Positions 19,780 through 29,421 of a DNA stretch of 64,000 bases are shown here, one piece after another (position 1 is the stretch's first letter; every line of letters starts with the position of its first letter). The stretch is taken from assembly GCA_016711925.1 (NCBI GenBank), contig JADJSA010000018.1, positions 310,001 to 374,000 of the forward strand, in the 5' to 3' direction. A program made the position numbers and the translations under genes. The stretch is from Candidatus Methylophosphatis haderslevensis (GTDB lineage: Bacteria > Pseudomonadota > Gammaproteobacteria > Burkholderiales > Rhodocyclaceae). Below the pieces are notes generated by a model. That model ran no database searches. It was not told where the DNA came from and saw nothing but the letters and a program-made list of their open reading frames with translations.

Positions 19780-22770
19780 TTACGGCCGCTTCAGCAGCGC
19801 GGCCAACTTGGCGGCGATCTCGTCTTCCGTCCTGCCCATGGCCTGCAGCAGGCCGAGGTAGTTGCCCCCGACCGTCTGCGAATTCGGGTGATCGCTACCC
19901 AGGCTGGCGACAAAAATCTGCAACGCGCGGCGCATCAGCGGCTCGGCTTCGGTCAGCCGGTTGGTGGCTTGGAGCAATTGGGCCAGATTGTTGAGGTCGC
20001 GGGCGACATCGGGATGATCGTCGCCGAAGCTCGCCTGGTCGATGGCGAGTGCGCGGCGCATCAACGGCTCGGCCTCGTCCAGGCGGTTGGTGGTCTGGAG
20101 CAACGCGGCCAGGTTGTTGAGATCGGTGGCGACATTGGGATGATCGGTGCCGAAGCTCGCCTCGTCGATCGCCAGCGCGCGGCGCATCAGCGGCTCGGCC
20201 TCGGCCAGGCGGTTGGTGGCCTTGAGCAACTGGGCCAGGTTGTTGAGGCGGATGGCGACCTTGGGATGATCGGCGCCGAAGCTCGCCTCGTCGATGGCCA
20301 GCGCGCGGCGCATCAGCGGCTCGGCCTCGGCCAGGCGGTTGGTGGCCTGGAGCAATTGCGCCAGGTTGTTGAGGTCGCGGGCGACGTCGGGATGCTCGGC
20401 GCCGAAGCTCGCCTCGTCGATGGCCAGCGCGCGGCGCATCAGCGGCTCGGCCTCGGCCAGGCGGTTGGTGGCCTGGAGCAACTGGGCCAGGTTGTTGAGG
20501 TCGATGGCAACGTTGGGATGATCGGGGCCGAAGCTCGCCTCGTCGATGGCCAGCGCGCGGCGCATCAGCGGCTCGGCCTCGGCCAGGCGGTTGGTGCCCT
20601 GTAGCAACTGGGCCAGGTTGTTGAGTGCGGCGGCAACTCTGGGATGATCGTCGCCGAAGCTCGCCTGGTCGATGGCGAGGGCGCGGCGCATCAACGGCTC
20701 GGCCTCGGCCAGGCGGTTGGTGGCCTGGAGCAATGCCGCCAGGTTGTTGAGGTCGATGACGACCCTGGGATGCTCGGCGCCGAAGCTCGCCTCGTCGATG
20801 GCCAGCGCGCGGCGCATCAGCGGCTCGGCCTCGGCCAGGCGGTTGGTGTCCTGGAGCAACCCGGCCAGGTTGTTGAGGTGGGTGGCGACCTTGGGATGAT
20901 CGTCGCCGAAGCTCGCCTGGTCGATGGCGAGGGCGCGACGCATCAGCGGCTCGGCTTCGGCATATCGAGCCCCTACAAAGAGTAGCAAGCCAAGCTGGTT
21001 CAATAGCCATGCAGTCGGCCCCGCGATGCCGGCCGCGTCGGCACTAGCGGCGACGGCGCGTACGTGCGGTGCCAACGGTTCGAGCACCGGCCAGTCGCGC
21101 ACGTCGTCAGGATCGCCGACGAAAGCACCGTCGATCCACTGCAGCGCTTCGACCAGCGCGCAGTGCGCCGGGTCGTCGCGCTGGGTGCGGCGGGTGACTT
21201 CCTGCACCAGCCGGTGCACGCTGAAGCCCGGCGTGTCGGCGGCGCGCTTGAGCAGCGAATACGACTCCAGTTCGGCCAGGGCTGCGAACGGGTCGGCATC
21301 GGCGGCAGCGGCGCCCGGCACGGCGACATCGAGCAGCGATTCGGGAATCGCATCCGGTGCCAGCCAGGCCAGCCGTTCGAGCAGCCGCCGGGCGGTTGCG
21401 CCGAGCTGGTCGAACGAGGTCTGCCAGGTGATCGCCACGCTCTTCGGGTATTGCATCAGGCGCGGGTCGTACCAGCCCAGCACCTTGTCGCGCTCGGCCT
21501 GCCATTGCGCCAAGTATTGCGCGAAGCCGAGGCGCCGCTGCGCGATGTAGGCGCCGGCCTGTTCCAGCGCCAGCGCGAGGCCGCCGAGTTCTTCGGCGAG
21601 CTGCAATGCCTGCGCGGCATCGTCGGCCCGCCCGCGCCGTTTGCCGTCGGTACGTGCAAGCAGAAAATCGGCGGCGGCTTCGGGCGAGAGCACATCCAGC
21701 GCCAGCGCGGCGATGCTGCCGCTCCAGTTGGCGAGCCGGCTGGTCAGCAGCGCATGGCCGCCGGCCAGTTGCGGCAGCAGTGCTTCGACCGCCGCGGCGG
21801 CGGGTTCCGAATCGATGTTGTCGAGGATCAGCAGCCAGCCGGGGTGCCGGCGCAGCCAGTCGAGCACGGCTTCGTGCTGTTTGCCCTGGTCGGTCTCGGC
21901 TTGCTCGGGCAGGTCGAGCACCGTGCGGGCGCACAGCGCGGCCAGGTTGCGCTGCAGTGATTCGGGGCTGTCGGCATTGACGAACAGCAGCGCCGTGTAG
22001 TCGGCGGCCCGCCGCCATGCGTACTCGATGGTGAGCCGCGTCTTGCCGACGCCGCCCATGCCGCCCAGCACCGTCGCGGCGAGCGGGCTGGCGGCTGTCT
22101 CGGGGACGCCGCCGAGGCGGGCGGTCAGCGCGTCGAGCAGCGGCTCGCGGCCCTTGAACAGGTCGCCGATGCTGCGGAACGGCAGATTGCCGGGCCTGGT
22201 CGGCGGCCCGGCGCGCGCGACGATCTCTTGCAGCCGCGAACGCAGCATATCCACCGCCAGGCGGTCGGCATTGGCGAAGCGGATTTCCACGTAGTGCCCG
22301 GCGCTGCGCAGGCGTTCGAGGTGCGCCTGCTGGGCGGCGCGCTGGCTTTCGTCCAGACGGTAGCCGGCGTCGCGCGGGGCGCCGGGCTCGGGCGCGGCGA
22401 TCAACAGTGTCTTGCCGTGATAGAGCGCCAGCCAGGCTTCCCATTGCGTGTACGAGAGGGCGGGCGCGCCGTCGTCGAGGAACCCGGCCAGCGCCGGCGG
22501 GCGGGCGGCGAAATCGGGGTAGCGCCGACGGATCAGTGCCACGGAACTGCCCTTGGCCGACGCGCCGGTCATGTCGCCGACCAGGTGGATCACCGCGTCG
22601 CACTGGCGGATGTAATCGTCGAGCTTGTCCAGAGTCTCGCTGCCGCTGGCGATGAAATCCTCCTGCACCTTGACCGTGACGTTGGGGCGGTCGAGGTCGC
22701 GGCGCAAGGCGTCGCGATAGCTGCGGAATTCCGCAGTCACGGTGGACAGAAAGATCGCCACGTTCGCCAT
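19780..22770 (-). CDS. NLR-like protein: DUF4062-like / NB-ARC ATPase / TPR array
   Basis: A 996-aa protein with the architecture of a nucleotide-binding immune or signalling receptor. The start at 22770 (MANVAIFLSTVTAEF) has GAAAGG upstream. Residues 1-190 resemble DUF4062-type, TIR-like effector domains (FLSTVTAEFRSYRDALR, CDAVIHLVGDMTG). Residues 205-480 form an NB-ARC module: Walker A GGMGGVGKT at about 234-242, Walker B WLLILDNID at about 315, and LLTSR as the sensor. A winged-helix-like stretch follows, then eight 42-residue TPR units of the AEAEPLMRRALAID.ASFG..HP.VA type and one degenerate unit, a 126-bp DNA repeat over about 19.9-20.96 kb. It stands alone on the minus strand. An antiphage role is inferred from architecture only. 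Confidence 0.85.
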   Translation of the reverse strand: MANVAIFLSTVTAEFRSYRDALRRDLDRPNVTVKVQEDFIASGSETLDKLDDYIRQCDAVIHLVGDMTGASAKGSSVALIRRRYPDFAARPPALAGFLDDGAPALSYTQWEAWLALYHGKTLLIAAPEPGAPRDAGYRLDESQRAAQQAHLERLRSAGHYVEIRFANADRLAVDMLRSRLQEIVARAGPPTRPGNLPFRSIGDLFKGREPLLDALTARLGGVPETAASPLAATVLGGMGGVGKTRLTIEYAWRRAADYTALLFVNADSPESLQRNLAALCARTVLDLPEQAETDQGKQHEAVLDWLRRHPGWLLILDNIDSEPAAAAVEALLPQLAGGHALLTSRLANWSGSIAALALDVLSPEAAADFLLARTDGKRRGRADDAAQALQLAEELGGLALALEQAGAYIAQRRLGFAQYLAQWQAERDKVLGWYDPRLMQYPKSVAITWQTSFDQLGATARRLLERLAWLAPDAIPESLLDVAVPGAAAADADPFAALAELESYSLLKRAADTPGFSVHRLVQEVTRRTQRDDPAHCALVEALQWIDGAFVGDPDDVRDWPVLEPLAPHVRAVAASADAAGIAGPTAWLLNQLGLLLFVGARYAEAEPLMRRALAIDQASFGDDHPKVATHLNNLAGLLQDTNRLAEAEPLMRRALAIDEASFGAEHPRVVIDLNNLAALLQATNRLAEAEPLMRRALAIDQASFGDDHPRVAAALNNLAQLLQGTNRLAEAEPLMRRALAIDEASFGPDHPNVAIDLNNLAQLLQATNRLAEAEPLMRRALAIDEASFGAEHPDVARDLNNLAQLLQATNRLAEAEPLMRRALAIDEASFGADHPKVAIRLNNLAQLLKATNRLAEAEPLMRRALAIDEASFGTDHPNVATDLNNLAALLQTTNRLDEAEPLMRRALAIDQASFGDDHPDVARDLNNLAQLLQATNRLTEAEPLMRRALQIFVASLGSDHPNSQTVGGNYLGLLQAMGRTEDEIAAKLAALLKRP

Positions 22771-22889
22771 CGCCAGCCTTTCCACGCTTTTGCCCGAGGC
22801 ATCGACGCGCCGGCGTGCAAGCGCATCTGCATCGTCCCGTCCAGCATTCTGGCATGACGATCGGGCACGCGGGCCAGGGCGCGGCTGGC

Positions 22890-23004
22890 GGCCTGCGAGC
22901 CGCGTGGAATGGCGATCTGCAGGGTGGCAAGGCTGCGAGCCAGCAGCGGTGCGGCTTGCGCGACAGGCAGGCCGCAGAACGCCTGTCCATGCGGCTCACA
23001 GGCC
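22890..23004. repeat. Intergenic palindromic repeat, copy D
   Basis: The clearest copy. The left end GGCCTGCGAGCCGCGTGGAA pairs with the right end TCCATGCGGCTCACAGGCC, giving imperfect arms of about 28 bp. It lies upstream of the NB-ARC-TPR gene and ends two bases short of the stop of the Fis-type gene. Confidence 0.8.
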
Positions 23005-23006
23005 GG

Positions 23007-23471
23007 TCAGTGGGGCAGGCCGAGCACCTTGCAGCGGTAGTTGAACTGGCGCAATGTCAGGCCGAGCAGTTGCGCGGCGCGCGACTTGATGCCGCCGGCG
23101 TTCGACAGCGCGAGCTGCAGGCGCGGCCGGTCGCTCGCGTCGACGCGCTGATAGACGCGCAGCGCAGGCGGCGGCGAGCCGGGGCACGGCGTGCTCTGCG
23201 GCGGCAGCGGCGGCGAGCCGGCCTCGATCGGTGACGTGGCGGTCAGAAGGTGCGCGATCTCGTGCACGATGCGCACCGGATCGCGGCTCCTGCCGAGCAG
23301 CCGGGCCGCTTCGCGCAACAGCAGCAACTCGTCCTCGGCCAAGGGTTCACGGCCCGGCGCGGTTGGCGTGGGGGTCGGCAGCGGCGCGCTGTGCAGCGCG
23401 GCGAATTCGGCCTGCCGATGGTCGGCGGCTGGCGGTGGGGCCTCGGGTAAACGCTGGGGTAAACTGTCCAT
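23007..23471 (-). CDS. Small Fis-type helix-turn-helix protein
   Basis: A 154-aa protein whose C-terminal 40 residues (LQLALSNAGGIKSRAAQLLGLTLRQFNYR) form a Fis-type helix-turn-helix of the kind at the end of NifA/NtrC-like sigma-54 activators. The rest is a Pro- and Ala-rich stretch with one helical segment (AEDELLLLREAARLLGRSRDPVRIVHEIAHLL) and no AAA+ or receiver domain, so it is either an orphan DNA-binding protein or the tail of a lost activator. It is divergent from the yqiA-like gene, 41 bp away, and could regulate it. The target is unknown. Confidence 0.7.
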   Translation of the reverse strand: MDSLPQRLPEAPPPAADHRQAEFAALHSAPLPTPTPTAPGREPLAEDELLLLREAARLLGRSRDPVRIVHEIAHLLTATSPIEAGSPPLPPQSTPCPGSPPPALRVYQRVDASDRPRLQLALSNAGGIKSRAAQLLGLTLRQFNYRCKVLGLPH

Positions 23472-23512
23472 GCCGCTTTCTTAGCAATTTGCATGCAAAG
23501 GAATTCGCGCCC

Positions 23513-24079
23513 ATGCCCGCGATCATTTATCTGCACGGATTCCGCTCTGCGCCTCAGTCTGCCAAGGCCACCGTGCTCAAGGCGCGGATGGCGGCGCGCG
23601 GATTGGCTGATCGATTCTGGTGCGAGCAGCTTCCTGTCGGTGCATCCGAAGTGGTGGCGCTGGCCGAGTCGGCCATCGCGCGCTTCGATGCGCCGACGCT
23701 GGTCGGCAGTTCGCTCGGTGGCTACTACGCGACCTGGCTGGCCGAGCGCCACGGCCTGCGCGCGGTGCTGATCAACCCGGCGGTGATCGCGCCGCTGTCG
23801 CTGGCGCAATACATCGGGCCGCAGACCAATCTGTACAGCGGCGAGACGTTCCAGTTCACCGCGGCGCACGTCGATCAACTGCGCCACATCGAGGTGCCCG
23901 AGATCGCCGACCCGACGCGCTACTGGCTGCTGGCCGAGACCGGCGACGAACTGCTCGAGTACCGCCACGCCGTCGCCAAATACGCCGGCGCGCGGCAGAC
24001 CGTGCTCGAAGGCGGCGACCACAGCTTCACCCGCTGGGCCGACTACCTCGACCCGGTGATCGATTTCGCCGGGCTGTAG
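23513..24079 (+). CDS. yqiA: YqiA/YcfP-family alpha/beta hydrolase (esterase)
   Basis: A 188-aa cytoplasmic esterase of the YqiA family, which has a small alpha/beta-hydrolase fold. The start MPAIIYLHGFRSAPQSAKA is typical. The nucleophile elbow is GSSLGGYYATWLAE with Ser near residue 66, the acid is in LLAETGDELLEYRHA, and the His is in LEGGDHSFTRW near the end. The in-vivo substrate of the family is unsettled. It converges on the dienelactone hydrolase gene, only 6 bp away. Confidence 0.88.
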   Translation: MPAIIYLHGFRSAPQSAKATVLKARMAARGLADRFWCEQLPVGASEVVALAESAIARFDAPTLVGSSLGGYYATWLAERHGLRAVLINPAVIAPLSLAQYIGPQTNLYSGETFQFTAAHVDQLRHIEVPEIADPTRYWLLAETGDELLEYRHAVAKYAGARQTVLEGGDHSFTRWADYLDPVIDFAGL

Positions 24080-24085
24080 TGCGCC

Positions 24086-24970
24086 TCAGACGCCGTTGGC
24101 CTTGAACCACGCCAGCATGCGCTGCCAGCCGTCTTCGGCCTCGGCCTTGCGGTAGGACGGCCGGTAGTCGGCGTGGAAGGCGTGCGGCGCATCCGGGTAC
24201 ACGTGGATCTGCGATTTGCCGCCCGCCGCGGCCAGCGCCTTGTTCATGGCGTCGACATCGGCCGGCGGAATGCCCTGGTCCTGCCCGCCGTAGAGACCGA
24301 GCACCGGCACCTTTAGCTGCGCGGCGAAGTCGAGCGGGTGGCGGGGCTGGTTGGCCGTGACCGCATCGCGGATGCGGCCGTACCAGGCCACGCCGGCGGC
24401 GACTTTGGGGTTGCGGGCACAGTAGAGCCAGGTCTGGCGGCCGCCCCAGCAAAAACCGGTGACCGCGACGCGCGCCGCATCGCCGCCGTTGGCCAGCGCC
24501 CAGGCGAGCGTGGCATCGAGGTCGGCCTGCACCTGCGCGTCGCCGACCTTGGAGACGATCTCGCTGATGATCTGCTGGATGTTGTCGAGCTTGCGCGGGT
24601 CGCCCTGGCGCGCGAAAAGCTCCGGCGCCAGCGCCAGGTAGCCGCGCTTGGCGAGCCGCCGCGTCACATCGGCGATATGTTCATGCACGCCGAAGATCTC
24701 CGAGATCACCAGCACCACCGGCAGTTTCCTTGCGCCGGCAGGCATCGCGCGATAGGCGGCGATCTCGCCGTCTTTGGTGGCGATTTTCACCTCGCCGGCG
24801 GTCAGGCCCTCGCTGTCGGTCTTGATGACCTGCTGCGCCATCACCGGCTGGACTGCCAGGGCAAAACCGCTGCCGAGCAGGGTCGCAACGAAGCCGCGGC
24901 GGGTAAACGCAACTGCCGGCGCCAGGCTGTCGAAGTGCGGATCGCGCGGCGGTGTGTCGATGTGCTGCAT
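24086..24970 (-). CDS. Dienelactone hydrolase family protein, Tat-exported
   Basis: A 294-aa alpha/beta hydrolase. The N-terminus has a twin-arginine signal, T23-R-R-G-F27, followed by a hydrophobic stretch and a cleavage region ending VMAQQ, so it is exported folded. The nucleophile motif is GFCWGGRQTW with Cys near residue 172, a dienelactone-hydrolase hallmark; the acid lies in LGLYGGQDQGIP and the His in YPDAPHAFHADYRPS. Homologues act on dienelactones or carboxylic esters, and the natural substrate of exported versions is not known. It is transcribed alone, convergent with yqiA. Confidence 0.9.
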   Translation of the reverse strand: MQHIDTPPRDPHFDSLAPAVAFTRRGFVATLLGSGFALAVQPVMAQQVIKTDSEGLTAGEVKIATKDGEIAAYRAMPAGARKLPVVLVISEIFGVHEHIADVTRRLAKRGYLALAPELFARQGDPRKLDNIQQIISEIVSKVGDAQVQADLDATLAWALANGGDAARVAVTGFCWGGRQTWLYCARNPKVAAGVAWYGRIRDAVTANQPRHPLDFAAQLKVPVLGLYGGQDQGIPPADVDAMNKALAAAGGKSQIHVYPDAPHAFHADYRPSYRKAEAEDGWQRMLAWFKANGV

Positions 24971-25030
24971 GGCAGTCTCCCTCGGGTTGGCATGCGGTTC
25001 GGGTTGCCGGCAACGGGCGAAGTTCCCGCC

Positions 25031-25422
25031 TCAATCCGTGCGCCACAGCGCCATCAGCGAGGCCCCGGCCAGCCACAGCGCAGCGAGCCAGATCAGCACG
25101 ATGACCGCGGCGGCCCGGTAGTCGGTCTTGCCGCGCAGCGCGTGCGCGTCGGCCCGGGCGCGGGCATCGATCATGACTTGCGGCGGGATCAGGCGCAAGG
25201 CCAGCCAGATGCCCAGCGGCAGCAGCAGCAGGTCGTCGACGAAGCCCAGCACCGGCACGAAGTCCGGGATCAGGTCGATCGGGCTTGCCGCGTAGGCCAG
25301 CACCACCGCCAGCAGCAGCCTGGCGTACCAGGGCGTGCGGGCGTCGCGCGCCACGTATACCAGCGCGGTCAGTTCGCGCTTGAGACGGCGCGCGGCTTCG
25401 CCCAGGCGTTCGCGCAGCGCCA

Positions 25423-25423
<1 letters not shown>
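25031..25423 (-). CDS. DUF1232 (YkvA-like) membrane protein
   Basis: A 130-aa small membrane protein. It has the family core WYARLLLAVVLAYAASPIDLIPDFVPVLGFVDDLLLLPLG (DUF1232), in which the motif SPIDLIPDFIPVLG is near-invariant, and a C-terminal hydrophobic helix. The function of the family is unknown. ATG at 25423 overlaps the stop of the RNase G gene by one base (TAATG), so the two are translationally coupled. Confidence 0.88.
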
Positions 25424-26880
<1,457 letters not shown>

Positions 26881-27082
26881 GGCGCTCGGGGACCGGAATG
26901 CTGGGAAGCAAGGATTCTACCCATCCGGCGGCCGAATCCCCAAGTTACCGCGCCGGCACGCTTTGGCCACCCGGCCCGCAATCCTCATGGCATCGATCGC
27001 ACGGGCGCCGTCGCAGCCCGGATTGCCGGTTCCGGCGCACCGCGCCCACCGACCCGGAGTTGCCGCGACAAAACTTCTCGGC
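26881..27082. other. Intergenic stretch upstream of rng and of the btuB promoter
   Basis: About 200 bp between divergent units. I see no ORF with credible start and composition. It should carry the rng promoter on the minus strand, but no convincing -35/-10 pair could be picked out by eye. Confidence 0.4.
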
Positions 27083-27088
27083 TAGACT
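27060..27088 (+). promoter_or_regulatory. Candidate sigma-70 promoter of the btuB operon
   Basis: TTGCCG (27060-27065) and TAGACT (27083-27088) are 17 bp apart, each close to the -35 and -10 consensus. A start a few bases later would place the 5' end of the transcript just before the cobalamin riboswitch. Confidence 0.45.
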
Positions 27089-27095
27089 CCGCGCT

Positions 27096-27315
27096 CGTTT
27101 CAGGTGTCCGGAGAGCTTTCGCTCGACGGATTAAACGGGAAGCCGGTGCGCATACGACTGCGGTCGTTGCAATGCCGGCGCTGCCCCCGCAACGGTAAGC
27201 GAGTCGAGACGCGGCAACAGGCCACTATGCGCAAGCATGGGAAGGCGCCGCGTCCGGCAGGTGTCTCCAGCTACGGAGACGCCCTGCCGCTCGCCAGCCC
27301 GGAGACCGGCCCGAA
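27096..27315 (+). promoter_or_regulatory. Cobalamin (B12) riboswitch
   Basis: An adenosylcobalamin-class riboswitch in the btuB leader, reducing expression when cobalamin is plentiful. Conserved blocks are in the expected order: GGGAAGCCGGTG at about 27137-27148, the B12-box region GCTGCCCCCGCAACGGTAA at about 27180-27198, GCCACT then CATGGGAAGGCG at about 27221-27247, and the closing GCCAGCCCGGAGACCGGCC at about 27293-27312. About 180 nt of further leader separates it from the btuB start, long enough for an expression platform. It probably controls the whole plus-strand run to cobQ. Confidence 0.93.
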
Positions 27316-27497
27316 GCGCTCGTTGCGGCATTGCGGAGGGCCATGCCAGGTGCTTAGCACGGGAACGACGCCTGGCTTGCGGTTGGCAGTTTCGAAGTTT
27401 GCCGCGACGCGTTGATTCCGGGTTGTTCGCCTGTTTCTCCTCTGTGTTCCGCTGTTCAGAACTCGTCGCGCGGGCGTGCGCGGAGGAGAGCACCATC

Positions 27498-29387
27498 ATG
27501 TATCGCCGTTCCCGCAAAGCGGGCAAGTACCTTCGTCTCGAAATATCAATCGGGGCCGTTCGCCCCAGTGCCTGTCATGCCGTGGTCTTCGCATTGACGT
27601 TTTCGGCCGCCTGCGTTCGGGCTGAAAGCGACCCGCCGACACTTCCGCCGGTACAGGTCACCGCCTCGCGCGTCGCGCAGCAGGCCGACGATGCGCTTGC
27701 CGCGGTAAGCGTCATTACACGCGAACAGATCGAGCGCAGCCAGACGCAGTCGCTGCCCGAATTGCTGCGCGCGACACCCGGTCTCGGCGTGACGGGCAAT
27801 GGCGGACCCGGCAAGTTGGCGCCGATCTTTCTGCGCGGAACCAATTCCGACCATGTTCTGGTGTTGATCGACGGCGTCAGAATCGGTTCCGCCACGTTGG
27901 GCACCGCAGCGTTGCAGGACATTCCGCTGGCGCAGATCGACCACGTCGAGGTTGTGCGCGGGCCGCGCTCGAGTCTGTATGGTTCCGAAGCCATCGGCGG
28001 GGTCATCCAGATCTTCACCCGGCGCGGCGGCGGACCACTGCGCTTCGATGCGAGTCTGGGCGCCGGTTCCGCCGGCACCTATGCAAGCTCGGTGGGCTGG
28101 TCGGGCGGCGCCGGGGCGGGGTGGTACGCGCTGAGCATGAGCAGCCTCAATACGAACGGCTTCGATGCCTGCCGCGGCAAGCCCTCGCCCGCCGGCGCCG
28201 GCTGCTTTACCAACGAGCCAGACCGCGACGGATATCGAAGTCTGTCCGGTTCGCTGCGGGCCGGCTACCGCGTTGGGGAGTCGACCGAAGTCGATGTCCA
28301 CTGGCTGCGCGCCAAAGGACGCAACGAGTACGACGGTTCCTACTCCAACGAGGGAACGTTCCTGCAGGATGTGCTGGGTGCGCGCCTTCGCACCAAGCCG
28401 TTCGATTTTTGGCATGTGAGCCTGGCGGCGGGGCGAAGCCGCGACGAAACCGACAACTTCCTGAACGGTAATTACCGCAGTTCCTTCGACACGCGGCGAG
28501 ACACCTTATCGCTTCAGAACGACTTCACGGTGGCCGGCGGTCACACGCTGAGCGTGGGCGTCGACTATCTGAACGAGACCGTCGCCAGCACGACGGCATA
28601 CCGGATTTCATCGCGCGACAACACCGGCGTGTTCGTCCAGTACCTGGGTGAAAGCGGCCCCGTGCAGGTCCAGGCGGCGCTGCGCCAGGATGACAACCAG
28701 CAATTCGGCCGCCATGGCACCGGCAGCGCCGCTCTCGGCTACCGTTTCGGCGAGGCGCTTCGCGCAAGCGCAAGCTACGGAACGGCGTTCAAATCGCCGA
28801 CATTCAATCAGCTCTACTTCCCGGACTTCGGCAATCCGGATCTGCGCCCGGAAGAATCCGCGAATCTGGAACTCGGACTCGACGGGCGCGCCGCGCAAAT
28901 CAACTGGTCGTTGCGTGCCTACCGCAACAGGATCACCAATCTGGTCTCGGGTTTTCCGGTTTCCAATATCGCCTCGGCGCGCATCGATGGCGTGGAGGCA
29001 ACGCTGTCGACCGAAGTTGCCGGCTGGATGCTGGCGACGAACCTGTCGTTGCTCGATCCGCAGAGCCGGGCCGACGACGCCAACTGCGGCAGACAATTGC
29101 CCCGGCGCGCCCGCCAACTGTTCAATCTCGAGGTCGACCGCGACTGGGGCGCACTGCGCACCGGTCTTACGCTGCACAGCGAAGGCAGGCGCTTTGAAGA
29201 CCTTGCCAATGCGGTCGCGCTGGGCGGTTTCACCACGCTCGACCTGCGATTCGAAACCATGCTGGCGCCGGATTGGCGGCTGCAGGCGCGCCTGGCCAAC
29301 GTATTCGACAAGCGCTACGAAACGGCTGCCTTCTACAATCAGCCCGGACGTGAAGTGATGTTCACGCTGCGCTGGCAACCGAAATGA
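27498..29387 (+). CDS. btuB: TonB-dependent vitamin B12 outer-membrane receptor BtuB
   Basis: Imports cobalamin across the outer membrane using TonB energy. The start at 27498 has GGAGGAG upstream; the product is 629 aa. A signal peptide covers about residues 1-43, ending VRA. The plug domain follows: a TonB-box-like VQVTASR, then LPELLRATPGLGVTGNG, IFLRGTNSDHVLVLIDGVRIGS and VEVVRGPRSSLYGSEAIGGVIQIFT. The remainder is a 22-stranded barrel, with the TonB-receptor end NVFDKRYETAAFYNQPGREVMFTLRW. The riboswitch directly upstream and btuM downstream make B12, rather than another substrate, very likely. Confidence 0.93.
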   Translation: MYRRSRKAGKYLRLEISIGAVRPSACHAVVFALTFSAACVRAESDPPTLPPVQVTASRVAQQADDALAAVSVITREQIERSQTQSLPELLRATPGLGVTGNGGPGKLAPIFLRGTNSDHVLVLIDGVRIGSATLGTAALQDIPLAQIDHVEVVRGPRSSLYGSEAIGGVIQIFTRRGGGPLRFDASLGAGSAGTYASSVGWSGGAGAGWYALSMSSLNTNGFDACRGKPSPAGAGCFTNEPDRDGYRSLSGSLRAGYRVGESTEVDVHWLRAKGRNEYDGSYSNEGTFLQDVLGARLRTKPFDFWHVSLAAGRSRDETDNFLNGNYRSSFDTRRDTLSLQNDFTVAGGHTLSVGVDYLNETVASTTAYRISSRDNTGVFVQYLGESGPVQVQAALRQDDNQQFGRHGTGSAALGYRFGEALRASASYGTAFKSPTFNQLYFPDFGNPDLRPEESANLELGLDGRAAQINWSLRAYRNRITNLVSGFPVSNIASARIDGVEATLSTEVAGWMLATNLSLLDPQSRADDANCGRQLPRRARQLFNLEVDRDWGALRTGLTLHSEGRRFEDLANAVALGGFTTLDLRFETMLAPDWRLQARLANVFDKRYETAAFYNQPGREVMFTLRWQPK

Positions 29388-29421
29388 CCCGCTCCCCCGT
29401 CCACAATTGAAGGAGAACATC

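Noticed and set aside
19890..20960. 126-bp repeats as an array of regulatory or CRISPR elements
   Set aside because: They translate as 42-residue TPR units in the frame of the NB-ARC protein.
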